Origin: Pirellulales bacterium
GTDB taxonomy: Bacteria > Planctomycetota > Planctomycetia > Pirellulales > Thermoguttaceae
Length of the DNA stretch: 64,000 bases
Assembly: GCA_016928165.1 (NCBI GenBank)
Contig: JAFGLH010000128.1
Span: 1-64,000, forward strand
Direction: 5' to 3'
Shown here: positions 25,569-35,774 of the stretch, one piece after another
Position numbering within the stretch: position 1 is the first letter of the stretch
How the letters are laid out: each line of letters begins with the position of its first letter
Program-made: the position numbers and the translations under genes
Notes under the pieces: model-generated
Seen by the model: the letters and a program-made list of their open reading frames with translations, nothing else
Told to the model about the DNA's origin: nothing
The model's database searches: none

Positions 25569-26212
25569 TGTTCGCGACTCCCAGTTACAAACTCGGTTTC
25601 CGCCGCAAGTGATTCTTTCGAGCGAATACCGCGTAAAAATGTGTCTATGTTGTGCTTCGCCATCTCTATCGGAGAAAGCTCTGTTAAGTGACCTCCGAAA
25701 ACCACCGTGCCGTACAGCAAACTGCCGATTGCGTGGACGGTTTTGTACGTGTCCACCGAACGTAGTTCGCCGCTTGCGATGCCGTCTTGGAGCACTTGCT
25801 CGAATCGGGCGATAAGTTTTTTATGATATTCGCGGTGCAACTCGGGCGCGTCGCCGCGAAACTCCGCTCGCTCTTGGATAAATACTTCCAGACATAGCGG
25901 ATTGCTCTCGAAAAACTCCGCGTAGGCGAGTGCCGCGGCGCGAATCTTCGCGCAAGCCCCTTCCACTCTCTCTTGCGCCTCGTTTGTAACCTTTTCCAAG
26001 CGCCAAAAAACATCCAACGTCGTTGCCCAGAACAGGTCTTCCTTGCTGTGAAAATAGCGGTAGACGGTCCCCTTGCCCACGCCGGCCCGATCGGCGATCT
26101 GCTGCACGTCGGTGCCGCGGAAACCCAGTTCGGCAAAGCAGCGGATAGACTGTTCGAGAATCGCCTGCCGCTTGCCGGGGTCTTCGGACAAAGAGCCGTT
26201 TGGTCCAGCCAT
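25565..26212 (-). CDS. TetR/AcrR family transcriptional regulator
   Basis: ILEQSIRCFAELGFRGTDVQQIADRAGVGKGTVYRYFHSKEDLF; ATGA overlap with the adaptor gene at 25565-25568. Confidence 0.93.
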   Translation of the reverse strand: MAGPNGSLSEDPGKRQAILEQSIRCFAELGFRGTDVQQIADRAGVGKGTVYRYFHSKEDLFWATTLDVFWRLEKVTNEAQERVEGACAKIRAAALAYAEFFESNPLCLEVFIQERAEFRGDAPELHREYHKKLIARFEQVLQDGIASGELRSVDTYKTVHAIGSLLYGTVVFGGHLTELSPIEMAKHNIDTFLRGIRSKESLAAETEFVTGSREQ

Positions 26213-26247
26213 TACTTCTGTTCCGCGGGGGGGTATATGGCAGCTAA

Positions 26248-26267
26248 TGGACGGACTGGTCCGTCCA
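26248..26267. promoter_or_regulatory. Putative TetR operator TGGACGGAC-TG-GTCCGTCCA
   Basis: Perfect 9-bp arms, 2-bp centre, 36 bp upstream of the TetR start codon. Confidence 0.7.
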
Positions 26268-26357
26268 CATATTGAAAATATATCTTACCGTTGTTTTGGC
26301 GTCAACAGGGCAAATTTTCGCATGTCAACGTCGAAATTGGGGGATGTCTGTATGGCG

Positions 26358-26417
26358 GGCCTGCTCGCGGCCGTGTATTTCCGCTGATAAACACAGGCTG
26401 CAAGCGGCCCAGCTAAA
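26358..26417. repeat. Paired inverted hairpin modules (REPIN-like, GGCCGC family)
   Basis: GCGGGCCTGCTCGCGGCCGTGT ... CACAGGCTGCAAGCGGCCCAGCTAAAC; related to 17928-18015. Confidence 0.5.
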
Positions 26418-26474
26418 CGGTTTAACACCAAAATTTAAGAGACTCCAACAAAACCATACCGCCCTCACCTCCGA

Positions 26475-26500
26475 CCCCTCTCCTACTTGCGGGAGAGGGG
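26475..26500. repeat. CCCCTCTCC-N-GGAGAGGGG hairpin repeat
   Basis: cccctctcctacttgcgggagagggg; same family as the intragenic copy at 50700-50725. Confidence 0.65.
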
Positions 26501-26672
26501 AGTATTGTTAGAGTCCCTAAGATTTGACAGACCCATTAATCGTGGCGCGTGCAAACACATACCCTACAATGTGTCTCTCGCGCCGCGCTGCCCGGTCGCT
26601 TGTTTTACTGCGAAAATCGCGGTAGACTCACACCCGAGTAAGTTTCATTCACTTTTTTTCGGAGGTCTAATC

Positions 26673-27938
26673 GTGAGTAATTCGTCCGTGGAACAATCAT
26701 ATTCGTTGGCCAAGCAGCGTTACGCCGAGTTGGGCGTGGACGTCGATTCGGTACTAAAACTGCTCGAGGAAATTCCCATCTCAATCCAGTGCTGGCAAGG
26801 GGACGACGTGGGGGGGTTTGAAAGCGCCGGAGGGCTGACCGACGGGGGAATCATGGCCACGGGCAACTACCCCGGCCGGGCGCGAACTCCCGAGGAACTC
26901 CGCGCCGACGCCGCCCAGGCCATGAGCCTCATCCCCGGCAAACACCGTTTCAGCCTGCACGCCATCTATCTCGAACACGGCGGCCAGAAGATCGAGCGGA
27001 ACGCGATCGGCCCGGAACATTTCGCCGGCTGGATGGATTGGGCGGCCGAGTTGGGGATCGGACTGGACTTCAACCCCACGTTTTTTTCCCACCCTAAGGC
27101 CGCCGGTGGATTCACGCTGGCCGCCCGGGACGAGGGCATACGACGCTTCTGGATCGAGCACGGCATCGCCTGCCGCAAGATCGGCGCGGCCTTCGGACGC
27201 CGCCAAAAAACGCCGTGCGTGACAAACGTCTGGATACCCGACGGCATGAAAGACCTGACGATCGACCGCAAGGGGCCCCGCGAAATACTGCGAAAATCGC
27301 TCGACGACCTGTTCGCGGAGAAAATAGACCCGGCCTACAACCTCGACGCGGTCGAGAGCAAACTATTCGGCATCGGTTCGGAGACCTATGTGGTCGGCTC
27401 GCACGAGTTCTATCTGGGCTACGCCGTTGCGAACAAGAAGTTGCTCTGCCTCGACGCCGGCCACTTCCATCCGACCGAGACGATCGCCGACAAAATCTCC
27501 TCGGTCATGCAGTTCCTCGACGAAATCCTCCTGCACGTCAGCCGCGGCGTCCGCTGGGACAGCGACCACGTGGTGATTCTCAACGACGACCTGCGGGCCA
27601 TCGCCGAAGAGATCGTCCGCGGCGGGTTCCTCCGGCGGGTCCATATCGGTCTGGACTTCTTCGACGCCAGCATCAACCGCGTGGCCGCCTGGGTGACGGG
27701 CGTCCGGGCGATGCTCAAGGCCCTGTTGCTGGCCCTGCTGGAGCCGACCTCCGATCTCCGCGAATTGGAGATCGAGGGCGATTTTACCTCACGGCTCGTA
27801 ATGCTCGAAGAGTTGAAAACGCTGCCGTTCGGCGCCGTTTGGGATTATTATTGCCACAAGCAGGGCGTGCCGGTCGGCGAGGATTGGCTCGTCGAGGTCA
27901 AACGATACGAAAAGGACGTGTTGGCCAAGCGTCAGTAA
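26673..27938 (+). CDS. rhaA: L-rhamnose isomerase
   Basis: [50 protein letters not shown]...; GTG start after GGAGGTC SD; full-length RhaA motifs. Confidence 0.95.
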   Translation: MSNSSVEQSYSLAKQRYAELGVDVDSVLKLLEEIPISIQCWQGDDVGGFESAGGLTDGGIMATGNYPGRARTPEELRADAAQAMSLIPGKHRFSLHAIYLEHGGQKIERNAIGPEHFAGWMDWAAELGIGLDFNPTFFSHPKAAGGFTLAARDEGIRRFWIEHGIACRKIGAAFGRRQKTPCVTNVWIPDGMKDLTIDRKGPREILRKSLDDLFAEKIDPAYNLDAVESKLFGIGSETYVVGSHEFYLGYAVANKKLLCLDAGHFHPTETIADKISSVMQFLDEILLHVSRGVRWDSDHVVILNDDLRAIAEEIVRGGFLRRVHIGLDFFDASINRVAAWVTGVRAMLKALLLALLEPTSDLRELEIEGDFTSRLVMLEELKTLPFGAVWDYYCHKQGVPVGEDWLVEVKRYEKDVLAKRQ

Positions 27939-27944
27939 TCATTT

Positions 27945-28020
27945 GTAGAGTGCGTGCTCGCACACACCATCCAATTACGCAACGATCAAACAAACGGTGC
28001 GTGCTTATCACGCCCCCTAT
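27945..28020. repeat. Paired inverted GTGCGTGC hairpin modules between rhaA and rhaT
   Basis: GTAGAGTGCGTGCTCGCACACACCAT ... ACGGTGCGTGCTTATCACGCCCCCTAT; related to 54274-54300. Confidence 0.55.
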
Positions 28021-28035
28021 TTTGGAGAAACAGTC

Positions 28036-29469
28036 ATGCCGTTGTTTGCCCAAGCGGTCGACGCCGTACCGAACCCGGCGCTGGGAGTGTTGATTTTCGT
28101 TCTCGGCGGTCTGGCCGGGGCGATCTTCTACCTGCCCTTCAAAAAGGTCAAAAATTGGGCCTGGGAAAGCTACTGGATGATCTACGCCGTGGTCGGGCTG
28201 GTGGTCGTTCCGTGGGTGCTGGCAATCTGCACGTCGCCGAATGTCTTTTCCGTCATCAAGGCTGCCCCGACCAAGGAAACCCTGTACTGTTTTCTCTGCG
28301 GGGCGGCGTGGGGCGTCGGCGGTTTGACCTGGGGATTGATGATACGCTACCTCGGCGTCGGACTCGGGCTGGCCATCGGATGCGGGCTGTGCTCGGCCGC
28401 CGGCACGCTGATCCCGCCGATAATCAAAGGCGAGTTCATACAGTTGATCCGCGACAATGCCGGAAACCTTAACCATGCCGGCGTGGTGTCGCTCGGCGGC
28501 GTGGTAGTCTCCTTGATCGGCATTATACTGGTCGGCGCGGCCGGCATGAGCAAGGAAAGCGAGCTGCCCGAGGAGGAAAAGAAAAAGGCCGTCGCCGAAT
28601 TCAATTTCAAGAAGGGAATGCTCATCGCCGTGTTTTCCGGCCTGATGAGCGCGGCGATGAGCTTCGGCCTGCAAGGCGGGGCAGTGTTAGAGGCAACCGC
28701 TTGTCCTTTGTTCACCCCGTCCCAAATTGACGAGCGGTATTTCGCAGACCTCCCGGAAAAGCTGCGCAAGATTGATCTCGACTTCGGCCTGACGGGGGAG
28801 GAGAAGCTGTCAACGTCGTTTGAAGAAAAGATCAATCAGGTGGACCTTGTGGCAGAATTGAATCGAATTGTTCAATCGGGCAACATCTTCCACGGCACAG
28901 ATATTTCCGATCTCCGGCCCGATATCGAGAAAAGGATCGCGATGGCCAAAAACGACCGCAACGCCACATTGAGGATGAATCGCTATCTGTTGGAAAAGGA
29001 ATATCCAGAAATCATTAAGGTCAAGACTCCACAACTCGCGGTCCTCGATCAAGACATCACCACTCTAACGTGGCGAGGGATGCCCGTGCTCGTTGTCGTG
29101 CTGCTTGGCGGGTTTGCCGTCAATGGGGTGTGGTGCCTTTTCCTGAATGTCAAGAATGGCACCACCGGTGATTACTTGAAATCGACTTCGCCGTTAGCTT
29201 CGAACTTTTTATTCGCCGGACTGGCCGGGGCGATCTGGTGCTCGCAGTTCGTCTGCTTCAAGACCGGAGAGCCGGCGATGGGCAAACTTTCCTACGTCGG
29301 CTGGGCCGTGCTGATGGCCAGCGCAATCCTGTTCAGCACCCTGCTGGGCATCTTCCTGGGCGAATGGCGGAAAACCAGCGCTCGCACACGTTGGCTGCTG
29401 ACCCTCGGAATCTTGCTCCTTGTGGCCACGGCGGTCATTTCCGGGTGGAGCGGTTATTTGAAACAATAA
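28036..29469 (+). CDS. rhaT: L-rhamnose/proton symporter RhaT-type transporter with a large central insertion
   Basis: Multi-TM protein; LGGLAGAIFYLPFKKVKNWAWESYWMIYAVVGLVVVPW and KTSARTRWLLTLGILLLV ends are RhaT-like. Confidence 0.85.
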   Translation: MPLFAQAVDAVPNPALGVLIFVLGGLAGAIFYLPFKKVKNWAWESYWMIYAVVGLVVVPWVLAICTSPNVFSVIKAAPTKETLYCFLCGAAWGVGGLTWGLMIRYLGVGLGLAIGCGLCSAAGTLIPPIIKGEFIQLIRDNAGNLNHAGVVSLGGVVVSLIGIILVGAAGMSKESELPEEEKKKAVAEFNFKKGMLIAVFSGLMSAAMSFGLQGGAVLEATACPLFTPSQIDERYFADLPEKLRKIDLDFGLTGEEKLSTSFEEKINQVDLVAELNRIVQSGNIFHGTDISDLRPDIEKRIAMAKNDRNATLRMNRYLLEKEYPEIIKVKTPQLAVLDQDITTLTWRGMPVLVVVLLGGFAVNGVWCLFLNVKNGTTGDYLKSTSPLASNFLFAGLAGAIWCSQFVCFKTGEPAMGKLSYVGWAVLMASAILFSTLLGIFLGEWRKTSARTRWLLTLGILLLVATAVISGWSGYLKQ

Positions 29470-29507
29470 CTTTTTGGAGATTTTTGGAAATTTTTGGAGA
29501 TGTCATC

Positions 29508-32500
29508 ATGCGAATTTGCCTCCTCACTCTAATCGTTTTTTGCTTAACCGTTCCATTGCACGCGGCCGAGAGTCCCGCCACGGCCGAGTATCTGCGCTGC
29601 GAGTTCCGCGTCGAGCCGTTGGGAACCGACGTGGTCAACCCCCGGCTCTCCTGGGAAATGCACGACTCTCGCCGCGGCGCGAAACAGACCGCCTATCAAA
29701 TCCTCGTCGCCTCCACGCCCGAAAAGCTTACCGCCGGCGAGGGCAACCTCTGGGACACCGGGAGAGTCGAATCCTCCGACACGGTCCATATCGTTTACGC
29801 CGGCAAGCCGCTTGCCTCGCGGACCCGCTGCCATTGGAAGGTGCGGCTCTGGGACGCCGACGGCAAACCGAGCGAGTTTAGCCGCCCCGCTTTGTGGACG
29901 ATGGGCCTGCTCGAACCGCAGGACGTAAAAGCCAAATGGATCGGCACGGACGGCGTTCCGGCCCATCCGTCCGTCGAACCGTTGCCGCCGCTGTTCGACG
30001 GCAGCATTTGGATTTGGCTCGATAAAGAGGGGCTCGATTTGCGCGTCGCCGCCGAGCCGGGCCGGCGCTTCTTCCGCAAGACGTTCACCATGCCCAAGGA
30101 TCGAAAAATCACCCGGGCGAGAATCTCCATCACCGCCGACGACAAGTACGAACTGTTCGTCAACGGCGAATCGGTCGGATCGGGCGACGACTGGCAGAAG
30201 CCGAAAATGTTCGATTTGACAAAGCTGCTCAAGCCCGGCGTTAACTGTTTGGCCGTGGCCGCGGAGAATGTAAACATACCCGCCGCCGGAGTAGCCGCCA
30301 AGCTGGAAATCGAATTCGATCAGGGCGAGCCGCTCAATTTGAAGACCGACAATACCTGGAAGGCGTCGAGGACCGCCGCCCCGGGCTGGAAGACGATCGG
30401 CTTCGACGATTCTCGGTGGCCCGTCGCCATGCGCGTGACCGGCATGGGCGGACGACCTTGGTTCTGCGTGGCCGTCGATGGGCGGTTGCAAGTCCTGCCT
30501 GCCTCCATGCTCCGCAAGGAGTTCGACGTGAAAGGGCAAATCAAACGTGCGACTGTTTACGCCAGCGCCTTGGGCAACTACCGCCTGTACGTCAACGGAA
30601 AGCCGGTCGGAAACGATTACTTTACACCCGGCTGGTCCGACTACAAAAAACGAATCTACTGCAACACCTACGACGTGACCGAACTAGTCCGCGCCGACGG
30701 CCCGAACGCCATCGGCGGCGTCCTGGCGGCCGGATGGTACGCCGGAGTGGTCGGCGGCGGACAAAACCATTTTCATTACGGAAAGGAGCCGCGGCTGCTT
30801 GCCCAACTGGAAATTGAGTTGGCCGACGGCACGATCCAGACCGTCGCCACCGACGAAACCTGGCGGCTGACCTACGGCCCCTGGATCGAGGCGGAAATGC
30901 AAGGGGGCGAGACCTACGACGCCACCAAGGAAATACCCGGTTGGACCGAGCCGGGACTGGACGACTCGACGTGGCAGCCGGCAAGGGTCACTGAATCGAT
31001 CCCGGCGAAACTCCAGTCATTCCCCAGCGTCACGACACAGGAGACCGGCGAGATTCGACCGGTCGAGATCACCGAGCCGAAGCCGGGCGTGTACGTGGTC
31101 AACATGGGCCAGGAGTTCGCCGGCGTCGCCCGGTTGAAGGTCAAAGGACCGCGCGGCACGAAGGTCACTCTCCGTTTCGCCGAGCGGCTCAATCCCGACG
31201 GGACAGTTTATCGGACCAATCTCCGCGGCGCCAGATGCACCGACGCCTACGTCCTCAAGGGCGAAGGCGAAGAGGTTTGGCAGCCGCATTTCACCTTCAG
31301 AGGCTATCAATACGTCGAAATAACAGGTTTCCCCGGCAAGCCGACCCTTGATACTCTAACCGGCATTGCGCTCAATTCGGCCACGCCGTTGGTCGGCCGG
31401 TTCGAGTGTTCCAACCCGATGATCAATCGGTTGTACCAAAACATCGTCTGGACGCAGCGGGCGAATTTTATATCCGTGCCGACCGATTGTCCCCAGCGGG
31501 ACGAGCGATTGGGTTGGATGGGCGACATCCAGACGTTCGTCTCCACGGCGGCCTACAACGCCGACGTCGAGTCGTTTATGACCAAGTGGATGGTCGATGT
31601 CCGCGACGCGCAGAAGCCGGACGGCGAGTTCTCGAACGTCTCGCCGCGGATCGCCCACATGGCCGGCGGCGTGGCCGGCTGGGGCGACGCCGGGGTGATC
31701 TGCCCGCTGATGGTCTATTATTACTACAACGACCGACGTATGCTCGAACAATCTTATGATTCGATGGTCCGATGGGTGGAATATTGCCGCAAAAACAGCA
31801 CCGATCTTATTAGACCCGATGCTGGTTTTGGCGACTGGGTGGCGATGGTTTACACGCCCAAGGACGTGATCGCCACGGCATACTTCGCCCGAAGTGCGTC
31901 TTTAACGTGTCGGGCAGCAATGGTGTTGGGCAAAAAAGACGATGTGGACAAATACTGCACATTATTTAACGAGATTAAAGCGGCTTTTAATCGCGAGTTT
32001 GTCTCGGAAGACGGCAAAATCAAAGGCGACACGCAAACCTGTTACGTGTTGGCCTTGGCGTTCGATTTGTTGCCCGAGGATAAACAGACGATTGCGGTCG
32101 AGCGGTTGGTGGCCGACATCAAGGCCCGCGACAACCATCTCTCGACCGGCTTCCTCGGCACCAGCGAGTTGCTGTCGGTCCTTTCGGAATACGGCCACAA
32201 CGACCTGGCTTACAAATTGCTGCTCAACGACACATTTCCTTCCTGGGGCTTCACTATCAAGCACGGGGCGACGACCATCTGGGAGCGATGGGACGGCTGG
32301 ACGCCGGAGCATGGTTTTCAGAGTCCGGGGATGAACTCCTTCGCCCACTATCCGTTCGGATCGGTCGGCCGCTGGTTGTTCAAGAACGTAGCGGGCATCG
32401 ATACCACGTCACCAGGTTATTATATCATGCACATAGGTCCTAAACCCGGCCCAGGACTCACTTGGGCGAAGGCCGATTATCGTTCAATCCACGGCCTGGT

Positions 32501-32735
32501 AAAAAGCGCGTGGAAAATCGAGAATGATATTCTGAAAATGGACGTGACGATTCCAGCGAATACAGAGGTATGTTTGGCTTTCCCCGTTTCGTCTCTCGAT
32601 CAAGTCACAGAGAACGGAAAACCGGTTGCGGAGCCGGATTTGATAATGACCCCCGATACCCCGGACATATTTGTCGGGTCCGGGACCTACCACTTCGAGA
32701 TGCCCTGGAAACCGAAGACGGGTGATAAGGATTGA
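29508..32735 (+). CDS. Alpha-L-rhamnosidase, GH78 family
   Basis: Signal peptide; LRCEFRVEPLGTDVVNPRLSWEM; PTDCPQRDERLGWMGDIQTF; TTIWERWDGWTPEHGFQSPGMNSFAHYPFGSVGRWLF. Confidence 0.93.
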   Translation: MRICLLTLIVFCLTVPLHAAESPATAEYLRCEFRVEPLGTDVVNPRLSWEMHDSRRGAKQTAYQILVASTPEKLTAGEGNLWDTGRVESSDTVHIVYAGKPLASRTRCHWKVRLWDADGKPSEFSRPALWTMGLLEPQDVKAKWIGTDGVPAHPSVEPLPPLFDGSIWIWLDKEGLDLRVAAEPGRRFFRKTFTMPKDRKITRARISITADDKYELFVNGESVGSGDDWQKPKMFDLTKLLKPGVNCLAVAAENVNIPAAGVAAKLEIEFDQGEPLNLKTDNTWKASRTAAPGWKTIGFDDSRWPVAMRVTGMGGRPWFCVAVDGRLQVLPASMLRKEFDVKGQIKRATVYASALGNYRLYVNGKPVGNDYFTPGWSDYKKRIYCNTYDVTELVRADGPNAIGGVLAAGWYAGVVGGGQNHFHYGKEPRLLAQLEIELADGTIQTVATDETWRLTYGPWIEAEMQGGETYDATKEIPGWTEPGLDDSTWQPARVTESIPAKLQSFPSVTTQETGEIRPVEITEPKPGVYVVNMGQEFAGVARLKVKGPRGTKVTLRFAERLNPDGTVYRTNLRGARCTDAYVLKGEGEEVWQPHFTFRGYQYVEITGFPGKPTLDTLTGIALNSATPLVGRFECSNPMINRLYQNIVWTQRANFISVPTDCPQRDERLGWMGDIQTFVSTAAYNADVESFMTKWMVDVRDAQKPDGEFSNVSPRIAHMAGGVAGWGDAGVICPLMVYYYYNDRRMLEQSYDSMVRWVEYCRKNSTDLIRPDAGFGDWVAMVYTPKDVIATAYFARSASLTCRAAMVLGKKDDVDKYCTLFNEIKAAFNREFVSEDGKIKGDTQTCYVLALAFDLLPEDKQTIAVERLVADIKARDNHLSTGFLGTSELLSVLSEYGHNDLAYKLLLNDTFPSWGFTIKHGATTIWERWDGWTPEHGFQSPGMNSFAHYPFGSVGRWLFKNVAGIDTTSPGYYIMHIGPKPGPGLTWAKADYRSIHGLVKSAWKIENDILKMDVTIPANTEVCLAFPVSSLDQVTENGKPVAEPDLIMTPDTPDIFVGSGTYHFEMPWKPKTGDKD

Positions 32736-32755
32736 ATGGGCAACAACGTATTGCA

Positions 32756-32877
32756 GCCGCCGGCCCGGCGGCTATAGTTGGAGTGGCAGTTAAACTGCCA
32801 CCCCAACCACCCCGTAAAAACTGCCACCCCAACAAGTTGGCGGCTTTCGTCCAAGGGTGGCCGACGTGCCGTCGGCC
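32756..32877. repeat. Cluster of three distinct hairpin repeats
   Basis: GCCGCCGGCCCGGCGGC (32756-32772), GTGGCAGTTAAACTGCCAC (32783-32801), GGCCGACGTGCCGTCGGCC (32859-32877). Confidence 0.65.
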
Positions 32878-32961
32878 GCTAAACGGAAATCTTCGGAAAT
32901 CATCGAAAATATCGCATCCGCCACACGATGCTATAATTGTAAAAACTGAAAACTTCACACC

Positions 32962-34275
32962 ATGCACAGCACCCTCTCCAGACCCCCCTTGATGGAATCG
33001 CCGATCCGCCGGGTGGGAATACTGTTCGCCGGCGGTCCCGCGCCCGCGGCCAACGCCGTGATCTCGACCGCCGCCGCTTCTTTCTTGAGAAACAACATCG
33101 AAGTCTACGGGCTGCTGCACGGCTACGCCCACCTGGTCGAATACGGCCCCAACCACCCGATGGTCCAGCGCCGCGACTATATCATACTCAACCATACCCT
33201 GCTCCGCCGCACGCGAAACAGCCAGGGCATCCTTGTGGGTACGTCGCGGAGCAATCCGGGCAAGGACGTTTCCAGCCCCGAGCACCTGAAAGACCCCGAA
33301 CGGACAGCGCCGCTGAAGGCGGTCTACGATGGGCTGATGTCGCTAGAAATCGACGCGCTGATCTCGATCGGCGGCGACGACACCCTGAAAACGGCCAACA
33401 AGTTCAAGCTCTATCAGGAGCAGTTGCCCGCCGGAAGCAAGCGGATCCCGGTCGTACATTTGCCGAAGACGATCGACAACGACTACTCGGGCATCGATTT
33501 TACGTTCGGCTACTTCACGGCCGTCGAGGTGCTGGCCGGCGAGGTCCGCAACCTGCTGGCCGACGCCGAATCGACCCGCAGCTACTTCATCGCCGAGACG
33601 ATGGGCCGCCGGGCCGGATGGCTGGCCTACGGCGTGGCCATCGCCGGCGAGGCCAGTTTGGTGATCAGCGTCGAGGACATCACCGGCAAGTACGCCGCGA
33701 CCGAGGAATCGACCGATCCGTTTACGGGCGAGAAGATTACTCGCAAGGTAATGAAACTTGCCGAGGTGGCCAAGCGGATCGTGGCCACGATGCGGGTCCG
33801 CGAGGAAGCCGAGGGCAAGGATTTCGGCGTAATCGTGATCGCCGAAGGGTTGGTCGAGTACCTGCCCAACATCCACATCGAGGGCGTACCCCGCGACCCG
33901 CACGGACACATCGCCGTCTCGAAGTTCAATCTCAGCCGCTTGATCTCCGATCTGGTTTCCAAGGAATACACGGCCCAGACCGGCAAGACGAGGAAGGTGA
34001 CCGGCCTGCAACTCGGCTACGAGTGTCGCTGTGCCCGACCGCAAGCCTTCGACGTGATGCTCGGCAGCCAGTTGGGCGTGGGGGCCTACCGGGCGTTGGT
34101 CGAAAAAGGGCTCGATGGCGTGATGGTCTCCGTCTCCGGCCAGTTGGAACTGAACTACGTGCCGTTCGCCGAATTGGTCGACCCGAACACGTTGCTTACG
34201 TTGATTCGCTACATCGAGCCGGGAAGCGACTTCCACCGCCTGGCGCGGTTCCTGGAGACGTACGTCCACGAATGA
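32962..34275 (+). CDS. 6-phosphofructokinase, probably pyrophosphate-dependent
   Basis: VGILFAGGPAPAANAVI; ISIGGDDTLKTAN; PKTIDNDYSGIDFTFGY; AETMGRRAGWLA. Confidence 0.88.
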   Translation: MHSTLSRPPLMESPIRRVGILFAGGPAPAANAVISTAAASFLRNNIEVYGLLHGYAHLVEYGPNHPMVQRRDYIILNHTLLRRTRNSQGILVGTSRSNPGKDVSSPEHLKDPERTAPLKAVYDGLMSLEIDALISIGGDDTLKTANKFKLYQEQLPAGSKRIPVVHLPKTIDNDYSGIDFTFGYFTAVEVLAGEVRNLLADAESTRSYFIAETMGRRAGWLAYGVAIAGEASLVISVEDITGKYAATEESTDPFTGEKITRKVMKLAEVAKRIVATMRVREEAEGKDFGVIVIAEGLVEYLPNIHIEGVPRDPHGHIAVSKFNLSRLISDLVSKEYTAQTGKTRKVTGLQLGYECRCARPQAFDVMLGSQLGVGAYRALVEKGLDGVMVSVSGQLELNYVPFAELVDPNTLLTLIRYIEPGSDFHRLARFLETYVHE

Positions 34276-34348
34276 GAACGGCAATTTATGTTGGGGCGGC
34301 AATCTAACCCTCGTCCCATCCGCTGTCGTTTGTCAGACGCGGCCCGAC

Positions 34349-35731
34349 CTATGTTTCGATCTCCAGCGACTTGATTTTTCGGAAGAGCGTGCTGGGATTG
34401 ATGTCCAACTGCCGCGCGGCGGCCGTGCGATTGCCTTCGTTGCGGCGCAGGGCGTCGACGATCATCAGTCGCTCGATCGCCCGCAACGTCATGCCGGCGA
34501 GATTCGGCGACCGTTCGTCCGCCGCGCCGCGAAGCTGCGGCGGCAGGTGTTCGATCTCGATCATCGCCCCGCGGCAGAGCACGAAGGCGTGCTCGATGAC
34601 ATTTTCCAACTCGCGGACGTTGCCTGGAAAATCGTGTTCCATCAATCGTGCGAGCACCTCGTCCGACATTCCGGCCACGTCCTTGCCCTGTAGACGGTTG
34701 AACTTGGCGATGAAGTGCTCGGCCAGCAGGGGGATGTCTTCGCGGCGGTCGCGCAAGGCGGGCAGCTTTAGCCGGACAACGTTTATCCTATAGAAGAAGT
34801 CCTCGCGAAACGTTCCTTTCTTGACGAGTTTTGCCAGGTCCTTGTTTGTGGCGGCGATCAGCCGAATGTCAGTCTCGATCGGCTCGACGCCGCCGAGCGG
34901 CTCGTAAGTCCGCTCCTGCAAGACGCGGAGCAAGCGGGCCTGCATCGCCGGGGAGATGTCGCCGATCTCATCGAGGAATATCGTGCCGCCGTCGGCCAAG
35001 GCGAAGCGCCCCGGCTTATCCTTCCTGGCGTCGGTGAACGCCCCGGCCTTGTAGCCGAACAGCTCCGATTCCAAAAGCGTGTCGGGCAAGGCGGCGCAGT
35101 TGACGGCCACGAACCTTTTTTTCCGTCTGGGCGATAGATTGTGTATCGCCCGAGCGAAAAGCTCCTTGCCCGTGCCGCTGGCCCCTTCGATCAACACCGA
35201 GCTGTCGCTTTCGGCGATTCGCGGGATCAACTCGAACACTTGGCGCATTGCCCGGCTGCGTCCGACGATGTCGGCGAAGCCGAGTCCGGCGTCGAGTTCC
35301 TTGCGCAGCTCTTCGACGAGGCTCAGGTCGCGGAAGGTCTCGACGCCACCGACGACGTTTCCTTCGGCGTCGCGGAAGACGGCTGTGGAAATGCTGATCG
35401 GGACGCGGTTGTTTTGGGCGCCGAGGATATAAATGGCTCGATTGACGATCGGTCGGCCGGTCCGCAACGTTTCGCGGAGCGCGCAGGCCGATTCGCAGAT
35501 GTTCGCCCGGAAGACCTCGCAGCAAGGTTTGCCGATGGCTTCGTCGCGTCCGACGCCGGTGATCCGCTCGGCGGCGCGGTTGAAAGACGTAATCCGCCAC
35601 TGGTCATCGACGGTGAACACGCCGTCGTTGATCGAGTCCAGAACAACGTCTCGTATGTCGGCCGAACACATATTGGAAAATATTTTTACGGTTTGGCAAA
35701 AGTATTTGCTTAACCGATTATCAGTTTCCAC
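34349..35731 (-). CDS. PAS domain-containing sigma-54-type AAA+ transcriptional regulator
   Basis: PAS ([24 protein letters not shown]); AAA+ [55 protein letters not shown]; Fis [27 protein letters not shown]. Confidence 0.92.
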   Translation of the reverse strand: METDNRLSKYFCQTVKIFSNMCSADIRDVVLDSINDGVFTVDDQWRITSFNRAAERITGVGRDEAIGKPCCEVFRANICESACALRETLRTGRPIVNRAIYILGAQNNRVPISISTAVFRDAEGNVVGGVETFRDLSLVEELRKELDAGLGFADIVGRSRAMRQVFELIPRIAESDSSVLIEGASGTGKELFARAIHNLSPRRKKRFVAVNCAALPDTLLESELFGYKAGAFTDARKDKPGRFALADGGTIFLDEIGDISPAMQARLLRVLQERTYEPLGGVEPIETDIRLIAATNKDLAKLVKKGTFREDFFYRINVVRLKLPALRDRREDIPLLAEHFIAKFNRLQGKDVAGMSDEVLARLMEHDFPGNVRELENVIEHAFVLCRGAMIEIEHLPPQLRGAADERSPNLAGMTLRAIERLMIVDALRRNEGNRTAAARQLDINPSTLFRKIKSLEIET

Positions 35732-35774
35732 TTTAGCATAAGCGCGTCAATCAAACCAGCCGGGAAAAAAGCCT

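Noticed and set aside
27215-28093. 292-aa Arg-rich ORF overlapping rhaA
   Set aside because: Alternative-frame shadow of rhaA.
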